DNA of 13,716 bases from CAMYLR01 sp039590215 (GCA_039590215.1 JBDHFX010000046.1:1-13716); one strand, 5' to 3'. Shown: positions 1 through 6,505, counted from the stretch's first letter. Made by a program: numbers and translations. Notes: a model not told the origin generated them from the letters alone.

Positions 1-4
1 ACCG

Positions 5-11
5 CCCTCCT
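5..11 (-). promoter_or_regulatory. Shine-Dalgarno of a gene starting beyond the left edge
   Basis: The minus strand reads AGGAGGG at 11-5, a near-perfect Shine-Dalgarno, only 4 nt before the window ends. Together with the promoter at 44-71, it suggests that a minus-strand coding region starts within a few bases outside the window. The start codon itself is not visible. Confidence 0.5.
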
Positions 12-43
12 GGACGCATTACGCCTGAAAGAAAAGAATACTG

Positions 44-71
44 AATATACGGTTAGCTTCGGAGATGTCAA
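44..71 (-). promoter_or_regulatory. Predicted sigma70-type promoter reading out of the left edge
   Basis: On the minus strand there is a perfect TTGACA -35 box (positions 71-66), a 16-nt spacer and TATATT as -10 (49-44). The sequence here is clearly more AT-rich than its surroundings. It lies just past the cysS stop codon and would start a new transcript at about position 37, toward a gene outside the window. The boxes are seen directly; promoter activity is inferred. Confidence 0.6.
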
Positions 72-90
72 CACCCCCAGTGACAGGGGC

Positions 91-1491
91 TTACACCTTC
101 TTCCAGCGCACCCCCTGAGCGGTATCCTCGACCACCACGCCGTGCCCGGCCAGCTCCTCCCGAATAGCGTCCGCACGGGCGTAGTCGCCGGCCTGGCGGG
201 CAGCCTCGCGAGCCGCGATCAGAACCTCGATATCGGTGCTGATCTCGGCCTCCCCAAGGTCCACGGTCAGTACGTCGTAGACGTTGTCAAAACTAGCCAG
301 GAATGCTTCCAGCTCGTCGCGGTCAGCGGTCGTGGCGCCTCCCGCGTCGAGCGCTCGGTTGACGTCTCGGACCCACTCGAAAACCGCCGCCAACGCGCGG
401 CTCGAGTTCAGGTTGTCGTCGAGCGCGGAGTCAAACTCGGCTTCTGCTCGTCGGGTGCGGCGCGTCAGCTCGTCGTTCGGGGCTTTCCCAGCGGGCAGCT
501 GCTGCAACCGATCCGCGAAGTCCGCCAACCGCTCGAGCGCGGCGCCGGCCTGATCGAGTCCGCCGAAGGTGAAGTTGAGCTGTGATCGGTAGTGGACGGA
601 CAGCAGCAGGTAACGGATCACCCGGGGCCGATAGCCCTGGTCCAACAGGTCGCGGAGCGTGTAGGAGTTGCCCAGCGACTTGGCCATCTTCTGACCGTCG
701 ACGATGAGGTGTTCCGCATGGATCCAGTAGCGGACGAACGGCTTCCCCGTGGCTGCCTGCGATTGGGCAATCTCGTTCTCGTGATGCGGAAAGACGTTGT
801 CCACCCCACCGGTGTGGATGTCGAACGACTCTCCCAGATAGGCCATCGACATCGCGGAGCACTCGATGTGCCACCCGGGCCGACCGCGACCGAGACGCGT
901 GTCCCACGACTCCTCGTCCGGCTTGGCCGCCTTCCAAAGTGCGAAATCCTTGGGGCTCTCCTTGTCATACTCGTCCGAGTCGACCCGCGCGCCGTCGCGC
1001 ATCTCCGAGAGATCAACGCGGGATAACTTGCCGTAGTCGGGAAAGGTGGAGATTCGGAAATAGATCGAGCCGTCTTCCGTGGTGTAAGTGTGCCCGTTCT
1101 CCCGCAGCCGCTCAATCAGCCCGACCATCGCCTCGATGTGATCGGTGGCGGCGGGGTACTCCTCGGCAGGATCGATGCGCAAGGTGGCCAGATCTTCGAA
1201 GAACGCTTGCTTATATGGATCGGTGTACTCGGTGATCGTCACACCGGCCTCGCCGGCCTTGCGGATGATTTTGTCGTCGACATCCGTCAGGTTCATGACC
1301 TGGATGACATCGTAGCCCCGACGCTTCACCACTCGTCGCAGCAGATCCTCGAAGAGGAAAGTCCGGAGATTCCCGATGTGGGCGAAGTCGTGGACCGTTG
1401 GCCCGCAGGTATAGATCCGCACTCGACCTGGCTCCAGCGGCTCGAACTCGACGGTCTTGCGTTGCAGCGTGTCGTACAGCGCGAGCCCCAT
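91..1491 (-). CDS. cysS: Cysteine--tRNA ligase
   Basis: Cytosolic class I aminoacyl-tRNA synthetase of 466 aa that charges tRNA-Cys with cysteine using ATP; the length is normal for the family. Visible signatures are CGPTVHD with the first zinc cysteine (C29), the HIGN form of the HIGH motif (residues 38-41), GWHIECSAM (second zinc cysteine C211), PHHENE (zinc H/E ligands near 236-240) and KMAKS (268-272), the variant of the KMSKS loop. The C-terminal helical DALR/anticodon region follows, including DARAD-like ADAIREEL near 440-447. The ATG start lies 2 nt after the stop of the mechanosensitive channel gene, with a modest GAGG upstream, so it is almost certainly translated from the same transcript. 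Finding this essential enzyme last in a PadR-headed operon is unusual. Identification is secure. Confidence 0.98.
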   Translation of the reverse strand: MGLALYDTLQRKTVEFEPLEPGRVRIYTCGPTVHDFAHIGNLRTFLFEDLLRRVVKRRGYDVIQVMNLTDVDDKIIRKAGEAGVTITEYTDPYKQAFFEDLATLRIDPAEEYPAATDHIEAMVGLIERLRENGHTYTTEDGSIYFRISTFPDYGKLSRVDLSEMRDGARVDSDEYDKESPKDFALWKAAKPDEESWDTRLGRGRPGWHIECSAMSMAYLGESFDIHTGGVDNVFPHHENEIAQSQAATGKPFVRYWIHAEHLIVDGQKMAKSLGNSYTLRDLLDQGYRPRVIRYLLLSVHYRSQLNFTFGGLDQAGAALERLADFADRLQQLPAGKAPNDELTRRTRRAEAEFDSALDDNLNSSRALAAVFEWVRDVNRALDAGGATTADRDELEAFLASFDNVYDVLTVDLGEAEISTDIEVLIAAREAARQAGDYARADAIREELAGHGVVVEDTAQGVRWKKV

Positions 1492-1493
1492 CG

Positions 1494-2342
1494 CTAGCTC
1501 TGCCTCGGGCTACCAGAACTTCCCGACCCGACATCGCCCTTGTGCCAAATGGTCCTTTGCGGAAACGGAATCTCTATCCCTTCGGCGTCGAACCGATGCT
1601 TGATCCGGCGGCGCAGTTCACGAGCCACGGTCCACTGCTTGAGCGGGAGCGTGCGGACCATCATTCGGATCACGACCGCCGAATCAGTGAACGCTTCCAC
1701 TCCAGGCACCGTGGGGGTCTCGAGCAGGAGCGCGCCATACACCGGATCGTCGCGAATCTCGGCGCCTATCTCTTCCAACACGATGATTACCCGGTCCGGA
1801 TTCTCCCCGTACCCGACGCCGATCTCGAGAACCGCCCGCGACCACTCCTTGGTCTTGTTGGAAACGACGCGGATATCGCCGTTGGGGACGATGTGAACCA
1901 CTCCATAGACGTCACGCAGAAGCGTGGTTCTCAGATTGACCTCCTCGACGACACCACTGACCCCGGCCGTCTCGATCGCGTCGCCGAGCGAGTATTGGTC
2001 CTCGAGCAGAATGAAGAAACCGCTGATTATGTCCTTGACGAGCGTCTGGGCACCGAAACCGACCGCCAACCCAGCGATTCCGGCGGTCGCCAGGACTGGT
2101 CCGAGCGAAATCCCCAGTTCTTGCACGACCGTCATCGCGGTTACCGCCACGATGACGACGATGCCGGTGGTGGTAAAGACCGCGGCTAGCGTCTTGGTTC
2201 GCTGACGAGCGTCGTCCGTATCGTCGATGACGGTTCGCGTGATCCGGTTTCGCACCGCTCGCAGGACGAGATAGGCAACCGTCCCGCCCAACAGCACCAG
2301 CCCGATCCGAACCGCTCGCAGAGTTACTTCGTTCCAATCCAT
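1494..2342 (-). CDS. MscS-family small-conductance mechanosensitive channel
   Basis: Inner-membrane channel of 282 aa from the ATG at 2342; a GTG directly before it (2345) would add one residue, and neither has a clear Shine-Dalgarno. It has three predicted helices near residues 9-29, 52-76 and 82-113. The last is the pore helix with the family signature GLAVGFGAQTLVKDIISGFFI (split here as GLAVGFGAQ and TLVKDIISGF), then the beta domain (LEDQYSLGD, VVHIVPNGDI) and an alpha/beta C-terminal domain ending in IEIPFPQRTI, typical of MscS proteins. Family members release solutes during hypo-osmotic shock. It lies 46 nt after the slipin gene, behind overlapping palindromes, and 2 nt before cysS. 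Family assignment is firm; the gated solute and the exact subfamily are unknown. Confidence 0.93.
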   Translation of the reverse strand: MDWNEVTLRAVRIGLVLLGGTVAYLVLRAVRNRITRTVIDDTDDARQRTKTLAAVFTTTGIVVIVAVTAMTVVQELGISLGPVLATAGIAGLAVGFGAQTLVKDIISGFFILLEDQYSLGDAIETAGVSGVVEEVNLRTTLLRDVYGVVHIVPNGDIRVVSNKTKEWSRAVLEIGVGYGENPDRVIIVLEEIGAEIRDDPVYGALLLETPTVPGVEAFTDSAVVIRMMVRTLPLKQWTVARELRRRIKHRFDAEGIEIPFPQRTIWHKGDVGSGSSGSPRQS

Positions 2343-2361
2343 CACGATTGGCGCGAAGGTA

Positions 2362-2388
2362 GGGTCGACCCGGCCGGGTTACAAACCC
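2362..2388 (-). repeat. Interlocking palindromes in the slipin-mscS gap
   Basis: The 46-nt gap holds three overlapping self-complementary blocks: GGGTCGACCC (2362-2371), ACCCGGCCGGGT (2368-2379) and GGGTT-ACA-AACCC (2376-2388). In the minus-strand RNA, four segments can pair as 1:2 plus 3:4, or alternatively 2:3. There is no T-tract, so this is not a canonical intrinsic terminator. It could affect mscS/cysS expression or mRNA stability. Pairing is visible; function is speculative. Confidence 0.4.
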
Positions 2389-3357
2389 CTACGCGGCTGG
2401 AGGCGTAGTCGGCGCGGGCACAACCGGCGAACCCGAAGCCGTCGAACCGCCATCGCCAGCGCCAAAGACCTCACGGATCGCGCCCAAACTTCCGAGCACG
2501 CCTGTAACCTCCAGCGGCAAGAAGAGCTTAGTCGCCTGCCCATCGGCGATTCCCTGCAGCGCCTCCAGGTAGCGGATCGCGATCAGATCTGGGGTCGGGT
2601 CACCGGTGTGAATCGCGCCAAATACCCGCTCGATCGCCCTGCCCTCACCCTCAGCCACCGTCTCGAACTCATAGCGCTTGCCTTCGGCCACCCGCTTGAT
2701 CGCTTCGGCCTCTCCCTCCGCCTCCAGGATCTGTTTCTGCTTCACGCCTTCGGCGCGCAGAATCGCCGACCGTTTCTCGCCCTCCGCTTCGGTGACAACC
2801 GCTCGGCGAAGTCGCTCGGCCTTCATCTGGCGATGCATGGCATCCGTCACGTCCGGCGGCGGCTCGATCCGCTGGATCTCGACCCGCACCACACGGCTTC
2901 CCCATTTGTCGGTCGCGTCGTCTAGGATCGCCCGCAACTTGGCATTGATGAGCTCGCGTGAGATCAAAGCGTCGTCGAGCTGGAGGTCGCCGACGACATT
3001 ACGCAGGTTCGTCTGAGCCAGCTTCGTCACCGCTAGAATGAAATCGCCCACGTTGTAGAGCAGCTTCACCGGGTCCGTGGGCTCGTAGTAGATCACCGCG
3101 TCAACCGTCACCACCACGTTATCCTTGGTGATCACCTCCTGCGGTGGCACGTCGACGACCTGCTCCCGCATGTCGACCTTTAGCAGCCGCTTGACAAACG
3201 GCATCACCCATCTGAGACCCGGACCCACCGTGGTCTCGTACTTACCAAGCATCTCGACAAGCCCTTTCTCGTATGGCCGAACGATGCGGAATCCGGTGGC
3301 GGCGATAAACACCAGCACCACCGCCATGAAGACAAACAGCACGACAATTGGATCCAT
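2389..3357 (-). CDS. Slipin/stomatin-like SPFH (Band 7) membrane protein
   Basis: Membrane-anchored SPFH protein of 322 aa. An N-terminal helix (about residues 4-23) is followed by a Band 7 domain (about 26-185, including RPYEKGLVEMLGKY and the VDMREQVVDVPPQEVITKDN region typical of slipins). A long Glu/Ala-rich coiled coil (about 175-240, with EAEGEKRSAILRAEG-type repeats) and a low-complexity Pro/Thr/Ala tail complete it. Slipins oligomerise into membrane microdomain scaffolds. Bacterial slipins are commonly paired with NfeD, and here the NfeD-domain gene lies immediately upstream (25-28 nt gap). Two ATGs are adjacent (3360 and 3357); the strong AAAGGAGGG Shine-Dalgarno lies 2 nt from the first and 5 nt from the second, so the second is chosen. 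QmcA/HflK-like naming is possible, but the NfeD neighbour favours slipin. Confidence 0.93.
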   Translation of the reverse strand: MDPIVVLFVFMAVVLVFIAATGFRIVRPYEKGLVEMLGKYETTVGPGLRWVMPFVKRLLKVDMREQVVDVPPQEVITKDNVVVTVDAVIYYEPTDPVKLLYNVGDFILAVTKLAQTNLRNVVGDLQLDDALISRELINAKLRAILDDATDKWGSRVVRVEIQRIEPPPDVTDAMHRQMKAERLRRAVVTEAEGEKRSAILRAEGVKQKQILEAEGEAEAIKRVAEGKRYEFETVAEGEGRAIERVFGAIHTGDPTPDLIAIRYLEALQGIADGQATKLFLPLEVTGVLGSLGAIREVFGAGDGGSTASGSPVVPAPTTPPAA

Positions 3358-3385
3358 CATGCCCTCCTTTCTCGATTATGGGTCA

Positions 3386-4180
3386 TCATTGGTCTGTCGG
3401 GGCCACGACCATTCGTGCTCCGCGGATCCCAACCACCACGACGCGGGTCCCCGGCTCGAGCGGCTGACCATCCGTAGTCGCACGCCACTCCTCGGTCTCG
3501 ACGCGCACCATTCCGGTCGCGCTCGCGGCATCAACCCGTGCCGTGACAACGGCGAGACTATTCAGATATCGGTTGGCCCCGATTGCAGCTACTGCCTCAT
3601 CCTGATGGCTCATGAACTGGCGCACATAGGCTAGGGCAAGACCGGAGACGAAGAAGAACACCAACCACTGAGCCAACAGCTGGACGCCGAGCCAGGCCAG
3701 CACCGCTGCCGCCACTGCGCCCACAGCGAACGGCAGCAGGAAGAAGCTCGCGGTAAAGATCTCCCCCAGCCCCATGACGATCGCCAGACCGGTCCATAAC
3801 CAGCGCCAAGTCACGTTCGTGGCCGGATCACCACCGCGTGCGATCGCCAGCGCGAGCCCCACCGCGGCCAAGACCAAGACCGCGAAGCCGGCGGCCGCGA
3901 AACGGGCCTGCCGGGTGCGGGCCGTCTTGCCAGTCGCGACGTCTTCCCACGAGGGGACCCGCCCCGCGGCCGAGCGCCGCTCGGCGGCCCACGCCTCGGC
4001 AAATGTTGGCAGATCCGGCCCGACCACAGCGTGCGCCAACCGACCTTCGGCCACGACCTGGATCAGGTGCTGCTGCAGCTCGGCGCGCATCTCGGTCACC
4101 GCCTTCGGCGGTACCCCCGTCTCGCGCCAGTAGCGTTCACAATCGGAAACGATCGTCGTTACGTCGTTGTGATCAGACAT
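3386..4180 (-). CDS. HAAS-like/NfeD fusion membrane protein
   Basis: Polytopic membrane protein of 264 aa. Residues 1-85 are soluble and helical (DCERYWRETGVPPKAVTEMR..., ELQQHLIQVVAEGR, TFAEAWAAERR). They resemble the PadR-associated HAAS/DUF1700-type or permease-prefix domain. Predicted helices follow near 94-114, 126-147, 149-169 and 171-189. Residues about 200-260 form the NfeD-type OB-fold tail (GMVRVETEEWRA, LEPGTRVVVVGIRGARMVV). NfeD proteins partner with slipin/SPFH proteins, and the slipin gene follows directly. The ATG overlaps the padR stop by 8 nt and has a strong GAGGAGGG Shine-Dalgarno. The N-terminal domain is absent from ordinary short NfeD proteins and suggests a functional link to the upstream PadR. 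The NfeD part is well supported; the HAAS assignment rests on sequence feel and context. Confidence 0.85.
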   Translation of the reverse strand: MSDHNDVTTIVSDCERYWRETGVPPKAVTEMRAELQQHLIQVVAEGRLAHAVVGPDLPTFAEAWAAERRSAAGRVPSWEDVATGKTARTRQARFAAAGFAVLVLAAVGLALAIARGGDPATNVTWRWLWTGLAIVMGLGEIFTASFFLLPFAVGAVAAAVLAWLGVQLLAQWLVFFFVSGLALAYVRQFMSHQDEAVAAIGANRYLNSLAVVTARVDAASATGMVRVETEEWRATTDGQPLEPGTRVVVVGIRGARMVVAPTDQ

Positions 4181-4526
4181 CGGGCCCTCCTCTCAAGACC
4201 GTTTCCACTCCGGACGACAACTCGTGCCACTCGCGAGACCACTCGCCAAGTCGCTCGCGGCCTAACTCTGCGATGCGGTAGTACTTGCGCCGTGGTCCTT
4301 CCCGCGACACGACCTGATAACCCTCGACAAGGCCCTGCTTCTGAAGCCGGCTCAGCAGCGGGTAGATGCTGCCCTCGCTCACCAAGCTCAAACCGCGCTC
4401 GCGAAGCTTTTGGGCCATCTCGTAGCCGTAGCTCGGCTCCTCGGCGACGATCGCCAGCAGGCACATATCGAGAACCCCCTTCAGAAGCTGGGAACTGCGC
4501 TCGGTGCTGACCGATTTAGCTACCAT
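4173..4526 (-). CDS. PadR-family transcriptional regulator
   Basis: DNA-binding repressor of 117 aa. The PadR winged helix spans about residues 12-90: LLKGVLDMCLLAIVAEEPSYGYEM, the recognition helix EGSIYPLLSRLQKQG (51-65) and the wing/strand region RRKYYRIAELG. A short C-terminal dimerisation helix (RERLGEWSREWHEL) fits the short PadR subgroup that controls an adjacent membrane gene. The frame is open up to a TTG at 4562, but that codon lies inside a palindrome and the -35 box. The ATG at 4535 sits in the -10 box. The ATG at 4526 falls about 1 nt after the predicted transcription start, so a leaderless mRNA is inferred. Its end overlaps the HAAS/NfeD gene by 8 nt. Autoregulation is likely from the operator-like palindrome. 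Confidence 0.93.
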   Translation of the reverse strand: MVAKSVSTERSSQLLKGVLDMCLLAIVAEEPSYGYEMAQKLRERGLSLVSEGSIYPLLSRLQKQGLVEGYQVVSREGPRRKYYRIAELGRERLGEWSREWHELSSGVETVLRGGPDV

Positions 4527-4533
4527 GCAAAAC

Positions 4534-4562
4534 ATGCTACCAGATTTAACCTTGCAATGCAA
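4534..4562 (-). promoter_or_regulatory. padR operon promoter
   Basis: On the minus strand, -35 TTGCAT (4562-4557), a 17-nt spacer and -10 TAGCAT (4539-4534) place the transcription start at about 4527, one base before the ATG at 4526. No Shine-Dalgarno precedes that ATG, in keeping with a leaderless message. The promoter overlaps the 17-bp palindrome at 4549-4565. The motif TGGTAGC occurs twice, 17 nt apart (4542-4536 and 4525-4519). Confidence 0.6.
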
Positions 4563-4565
4563 GGT
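4549..4565. promoter_or_regulatory. Probable PadR operator palindrome
   Basis: A perfect inverted repeat, ACCTTGCA-A-TGCAAGGT, has 8-bp arms around one central base. It covers the -35 box of the padR promoter. PadR proteins commonly bind such dyads in their own promoters and repress them. Occupancy would occlude RNA polymerase. The symmetry is seen; the identity of the binding protein is inferred from position. A related TTGCAT lies 32 nt away, at 4530-4525. Confidence 0.65.
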
Positions 4566-4631
4566 ACCGTCGAGAAAGAGCCTCTCCGGCCCGGGGCGCG
4601 GATCGACTGTAGCTTGTGGGGCTTGTGCTGT

Positions 4632-4648
4632 GGGTAGGGAGGGGTGGG
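4632..4648 (+). other. Canonical G-quadruplex motif
   Basis: GGGTAGGGAGGGGTGGG on the plus strand has four G3+ tracts with loops of 1-2 nt, a textbook potential quadruplex. It sits directly after the stop codon of the secreted NTF2-like gene (4651) and before the padR promoter. For minus-strand transcription it is on the template strand. It could slow polymerase at the end of the smpB-pyr operon, where no hairpin-plus-T-tract terminator is visible. Function is speculative. Confidence 0.45.
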
Positions 4649-4650
4649 TT

Positions 4651-5154
4651 CTAGTCGTCCGTGAGCCGGAGCTCGGTCAGGACCCAGCGACCGCGTACCT
4701 GTCGCGCTCCGGCAAAGACCCGGTCGGTTCGGGGCTTCTCAGCAGGCCCTTCGCGATACACCCGCTCGCCCACCGCGTAAGCCGTTCGGCTGTCTGGATC
4801 AAAGTGGGTCGCCGCCGGGAAACGGAGCTCGATCTCATCGGTCGAGTCAAACAATTCCTGGAGCAAGTACTGCAGCTGACTGGCGGCCAACCGTTGGTTC
4901 ACACGCTCCCGTTCAACGACCACGTACACGCGCCCATCGCGAGCCAGCTGCGCGATCTCACGAGCGTTGCCCGACTGCCAGAAGTCGGCCAGCCGCTCAT
5001 AGGTGTCCTGTAGCGAGGTCGGGACGGCCGGCGCCTGCGGCTGGAACGGAGCGCCGACCGGTTGCTGACCGACCTCCTGGGCGTGGACCGACGCCACACT
5101 GACCGCTACAACGGCAGCCGCCAACACGGCTAGGGGGGCGAACTTGTTAGTCAT
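4651..5154 (-). CDS. Secreted NTF2-like (SnoaL-fold-like) protein of unknown function
   Basis: Exported protein of 167 aa. Residues 1-25 are a Sec signal peptide with a hydrophobic Ala/Val core and VHA|QE as the likely cleavage site. A Pro/Gln-rich linker (27-46) follows, then a domain of about 120 aa. Its pattern resembles NTF2-like folds: an N-terminal helix TYERLADFWQSGNAREIAQLA, strand DGRVYVVV, a central helix, then long strands EIELRFPAATHF, TAYAVGERVYRE and a final WVLTELRLTDD. The start ATG is 17 nt after the pyrE stop, with AGGAAAG upstream, so it is the likely last gene of the smpB-pyr operon. No catalytic residues can be named, and ligand and role are unknown. Confidence 0.75.
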   Translation of the reverse strand: MTNKFAPLAVLAAAVVAVSVASVHAQEVGQQPVGAPFQPQAPAVPTSLQDTYERLADFWQSGNAREIAQLARDGRVYVVVERERVNQRLAASQLQYLLQELFDSTDEIELRFPAATHFDPDSRTAYAVGERVYREGPAEKPRTDRVFAGARQVRGRWVLTELRLTDD

Positions 5155-5171
5155 CGGCTATGAGTACTTTC

Positions 5172-5792
5172 CTACGTCGGCTTTGTTCCCGTCCCACTGG
5201 GTCGACTTCCGGGCTTTTCAAGCCCGACCCCGGCCGCGCATTGGGGGCATCGGCCGGGTGGCGACTGAACGCCTTCCAGAGTGACCAGCGCTGCCGAGGG
5301 CATCCGCCACTGCACCCCACCACCGGAACGATCGACCAACGTGGCCACGCCGACGACCTGAGCTTGGTGGCGCTCGAGCAGCTCGACTAGCTCACGCAAC
5401 GAGCCGGCTGTCGTCACGACGTCTTCGACCGCCACCACTCGTTCGCCCGGCTGCGAGTCGAAGCCGCGGCGAAACGCCAGCCGTCCGTCGTGCGGATTCC
5501 GCTCGGCCCATATCGAACGGCACCCCCATACACGGGCCACCTCGTAACCGAGAATGATTGCGCCCAGCGCGGGCGAAGCGATCGTCGCTGGCGGCTCATC
5601 CAATCGCGGCGACAACAGCGCCACCAGATCGCTGGCCGCGGCCCGGACCAGATCCGGGCGCTCGAGGAGCCTGGCGCACTGCACGTATTCGGGGCTGTGA
5701 AGCCCGCTCGATAGCTCGAAGTGGCCCTGAGTGACAGCACCGATCGCGACCAGTCGATCGAGCCAACCACTTCCGCCCGCGCTACCGGTCAC
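5172..5792 (-). CDS. pyrE: Orotate phosphoribosyltransferase
   Basis: Cytosolic enzyme of 206 aa that converts orotate and PRPP to OMP, the fifth step of UMP synthesis. Visible features are the N-terminal GHFELSSGLHS orotate-binding segment (23-33), WAERNPHDGRLAFRRGF (95-111), the PRPP motif VVAVEDVVTTAGS (about 119-131, with Ala where Gly is more usual) and TLVDRSGGG (151-159). The C-terminal CPQCAAGVGLEKPGS tail is common in this subgroup. The frame stays open upstream to 6032, but that stretch is Arg-rich antisense-like sequence over pyrF. The start chosen is GTG at 5792, which forms a GTGA overlap with the pyrF stop and leaves the protein at family length. It completes the pyrK-D-F-E set. 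Confidence 0.95.
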   Translation of the reverse strand: MTGSAGGSGWLDRLVAIGAVTQGHFELSSGLHSPEYVQCARLLERPDLVRAAASDLVALLSPRLDEPPATIASPALGAIILGYEVARVWGCRSIWAERNPHDGRLAFRRGFDSQPGERVVAVEDVVTTAGSLRELVELLERHQAQVVGVATLVDRSGGGVQWRMPSAALVTLEGVQSPPGRCPQCAAGVGLEKPGSRPSGTGTKPT

Positions 5793-6505
5793 GCGGCGAG
5801 CTCGCCTTGAATCCGCACCACAGCGGCGGCTGGATCCTCGGCACGCGTGACCGCTCGCCCCACCACCAAGTAGGAGGCGCCGGCTTGCAACGCCGCCTGC
5901 GGCGTTGCAATTCGGGCTTGCCCGCTGTGGTCGGCGACCGACCACGCCGGTCTGATTCCGGGGACCACCAACAGAGGCGCGGGCCCGAGCACCGCCCTCA
6001 GTCGAGCCACGTCGCCGGCCGCGCACACGCAACCATCGAGGCCCGAGTCGATGGCCATCTCGCCGAGCGCGGTGACCGCGTCCTCCAGCGACCTCGCTCC
6101 AGGTCCCACAATCCGCGCGTAGTCATCTGCGTCCAGGCTGGTCAGCACGGTCACTGCCAGCAGCTGCAACCGGTGGTCTCCGTCGTCCGCGGCTCGGCGA
6201 GCAGACTCGAGCATCTCGACGCCGCCCGCGGCGTGTACCGTGATCAGATCGACGCCTAGGTCGGCGGCGGCGGCGATTGCGCCGGCTACCGTCGCCGGCG
6301 TGTCGTGGAACTTAAGATCGAGAAACACGCCGTAGCCGGCGCGGATGAGCTCCCGAACGAACGGCGGTCCGACACGACCGTACAGAACGCTGCCTACCTT
6401 GTAGCGCTCAACCAAGCCGGTCAGCGACGCGACGCATTCCTCGGCGTCAGCGACGGTGTCATGATCAAGCGCAATGATCAGCGGTGACGGGCTCAACCCG
6501 TCCAA
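5789..6505 (-). CDS. pyrF: Orotidine 5'-phosphate decarboxylase
   Basis: Decarboxylates OMP to UMP, the last step of the pathway; 238 aa, the normal size for a stand-alone bacterial enzyme. The catalytic D-x-K-x-x-D motif is FLDLKFHDTPATV (D63, K65, D68). Other landmarks are IIALDHD near the N-terminus, YKVGSVLY (35-42), VVPGIRP (180-186) and the phosphate-binding VVGRAVT (214-220). No ATG exists near the proper start. TTG at 6505 lies 7 nt after a GGAGG Shine-Dalgarno and is chosen. TTG at 6496 would give a TTGA overlap with the pyrD stop, like the other junctions here, and shorten the protein by 3 residues. The open frame up to 6763 is spurious overlap with pyrD. A perfect 12-bp-arm palindrome lies in the coding region at 5885-5910. 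Confidence 0.95.
   Translation of the reverse strand: MDGLSPSPLIIALDHDTVADAEECVASLTGLVERYKVGSVLYGRVGPPFVRELIRAGYGVFLDLKFHDTPATVAGAIAAAADLGVDLITVHAAGGVEMLESARRAADDGDHRLQLLAVTVLTSLDADDYARIVGPGARSLEDAVTALGEMAIDSGLDGCVCAAGDVARLRAVLGPAPLLVVPGIRPAWSVADHSGQARIATPQAALQAGASYLVVGRAVTRAEDPAAAVVRIQGELAA
5885..5910. repeat. Perfect 12-bp-arm inverted repeat inside pyrF
   Basis: TTGCAACGCCGC and GCGGCGTTGCAA are exact reverse complements separated by only CT, encoding part of IATPQAALQAG in pyrF. The 26-nt block can form a very stable hairpin in RNA or a cruciform in DNA, about 95 nt before the pyrE start. The symmetry is seen directly; whether it does anything is unknown. Confidence 0.8.

Noticed and set aside
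72..92. Possible terminator after cysS (CCCC/GGGG with 7-nt loop)
   Set aside because: Only four pairs, a mismatch next to them and no T-tract; not supportable as an intrinsic terminator.
431..937. Alternative-frame open frames within cysS
   Set aside because: Arg/His-rich shadows of the GC-rich cysS sequence, with no independent start signals.
4527..4562. padR start at TTG 4562 or ATG 4535
   Set aside because: The TTG lies in the -35 box and palindrome and the ATG in the -10 box; ATG 4526 fits PadR N-termini and the promoter.
5793..6032. N-terminal extension of the pyrE frame (80 residues)
   Set aside because: Arg/Gly-rich composition lying over pyrF in another frame; not part of the OPRT family. 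The GTGA overlap at 5792 gives normal length.
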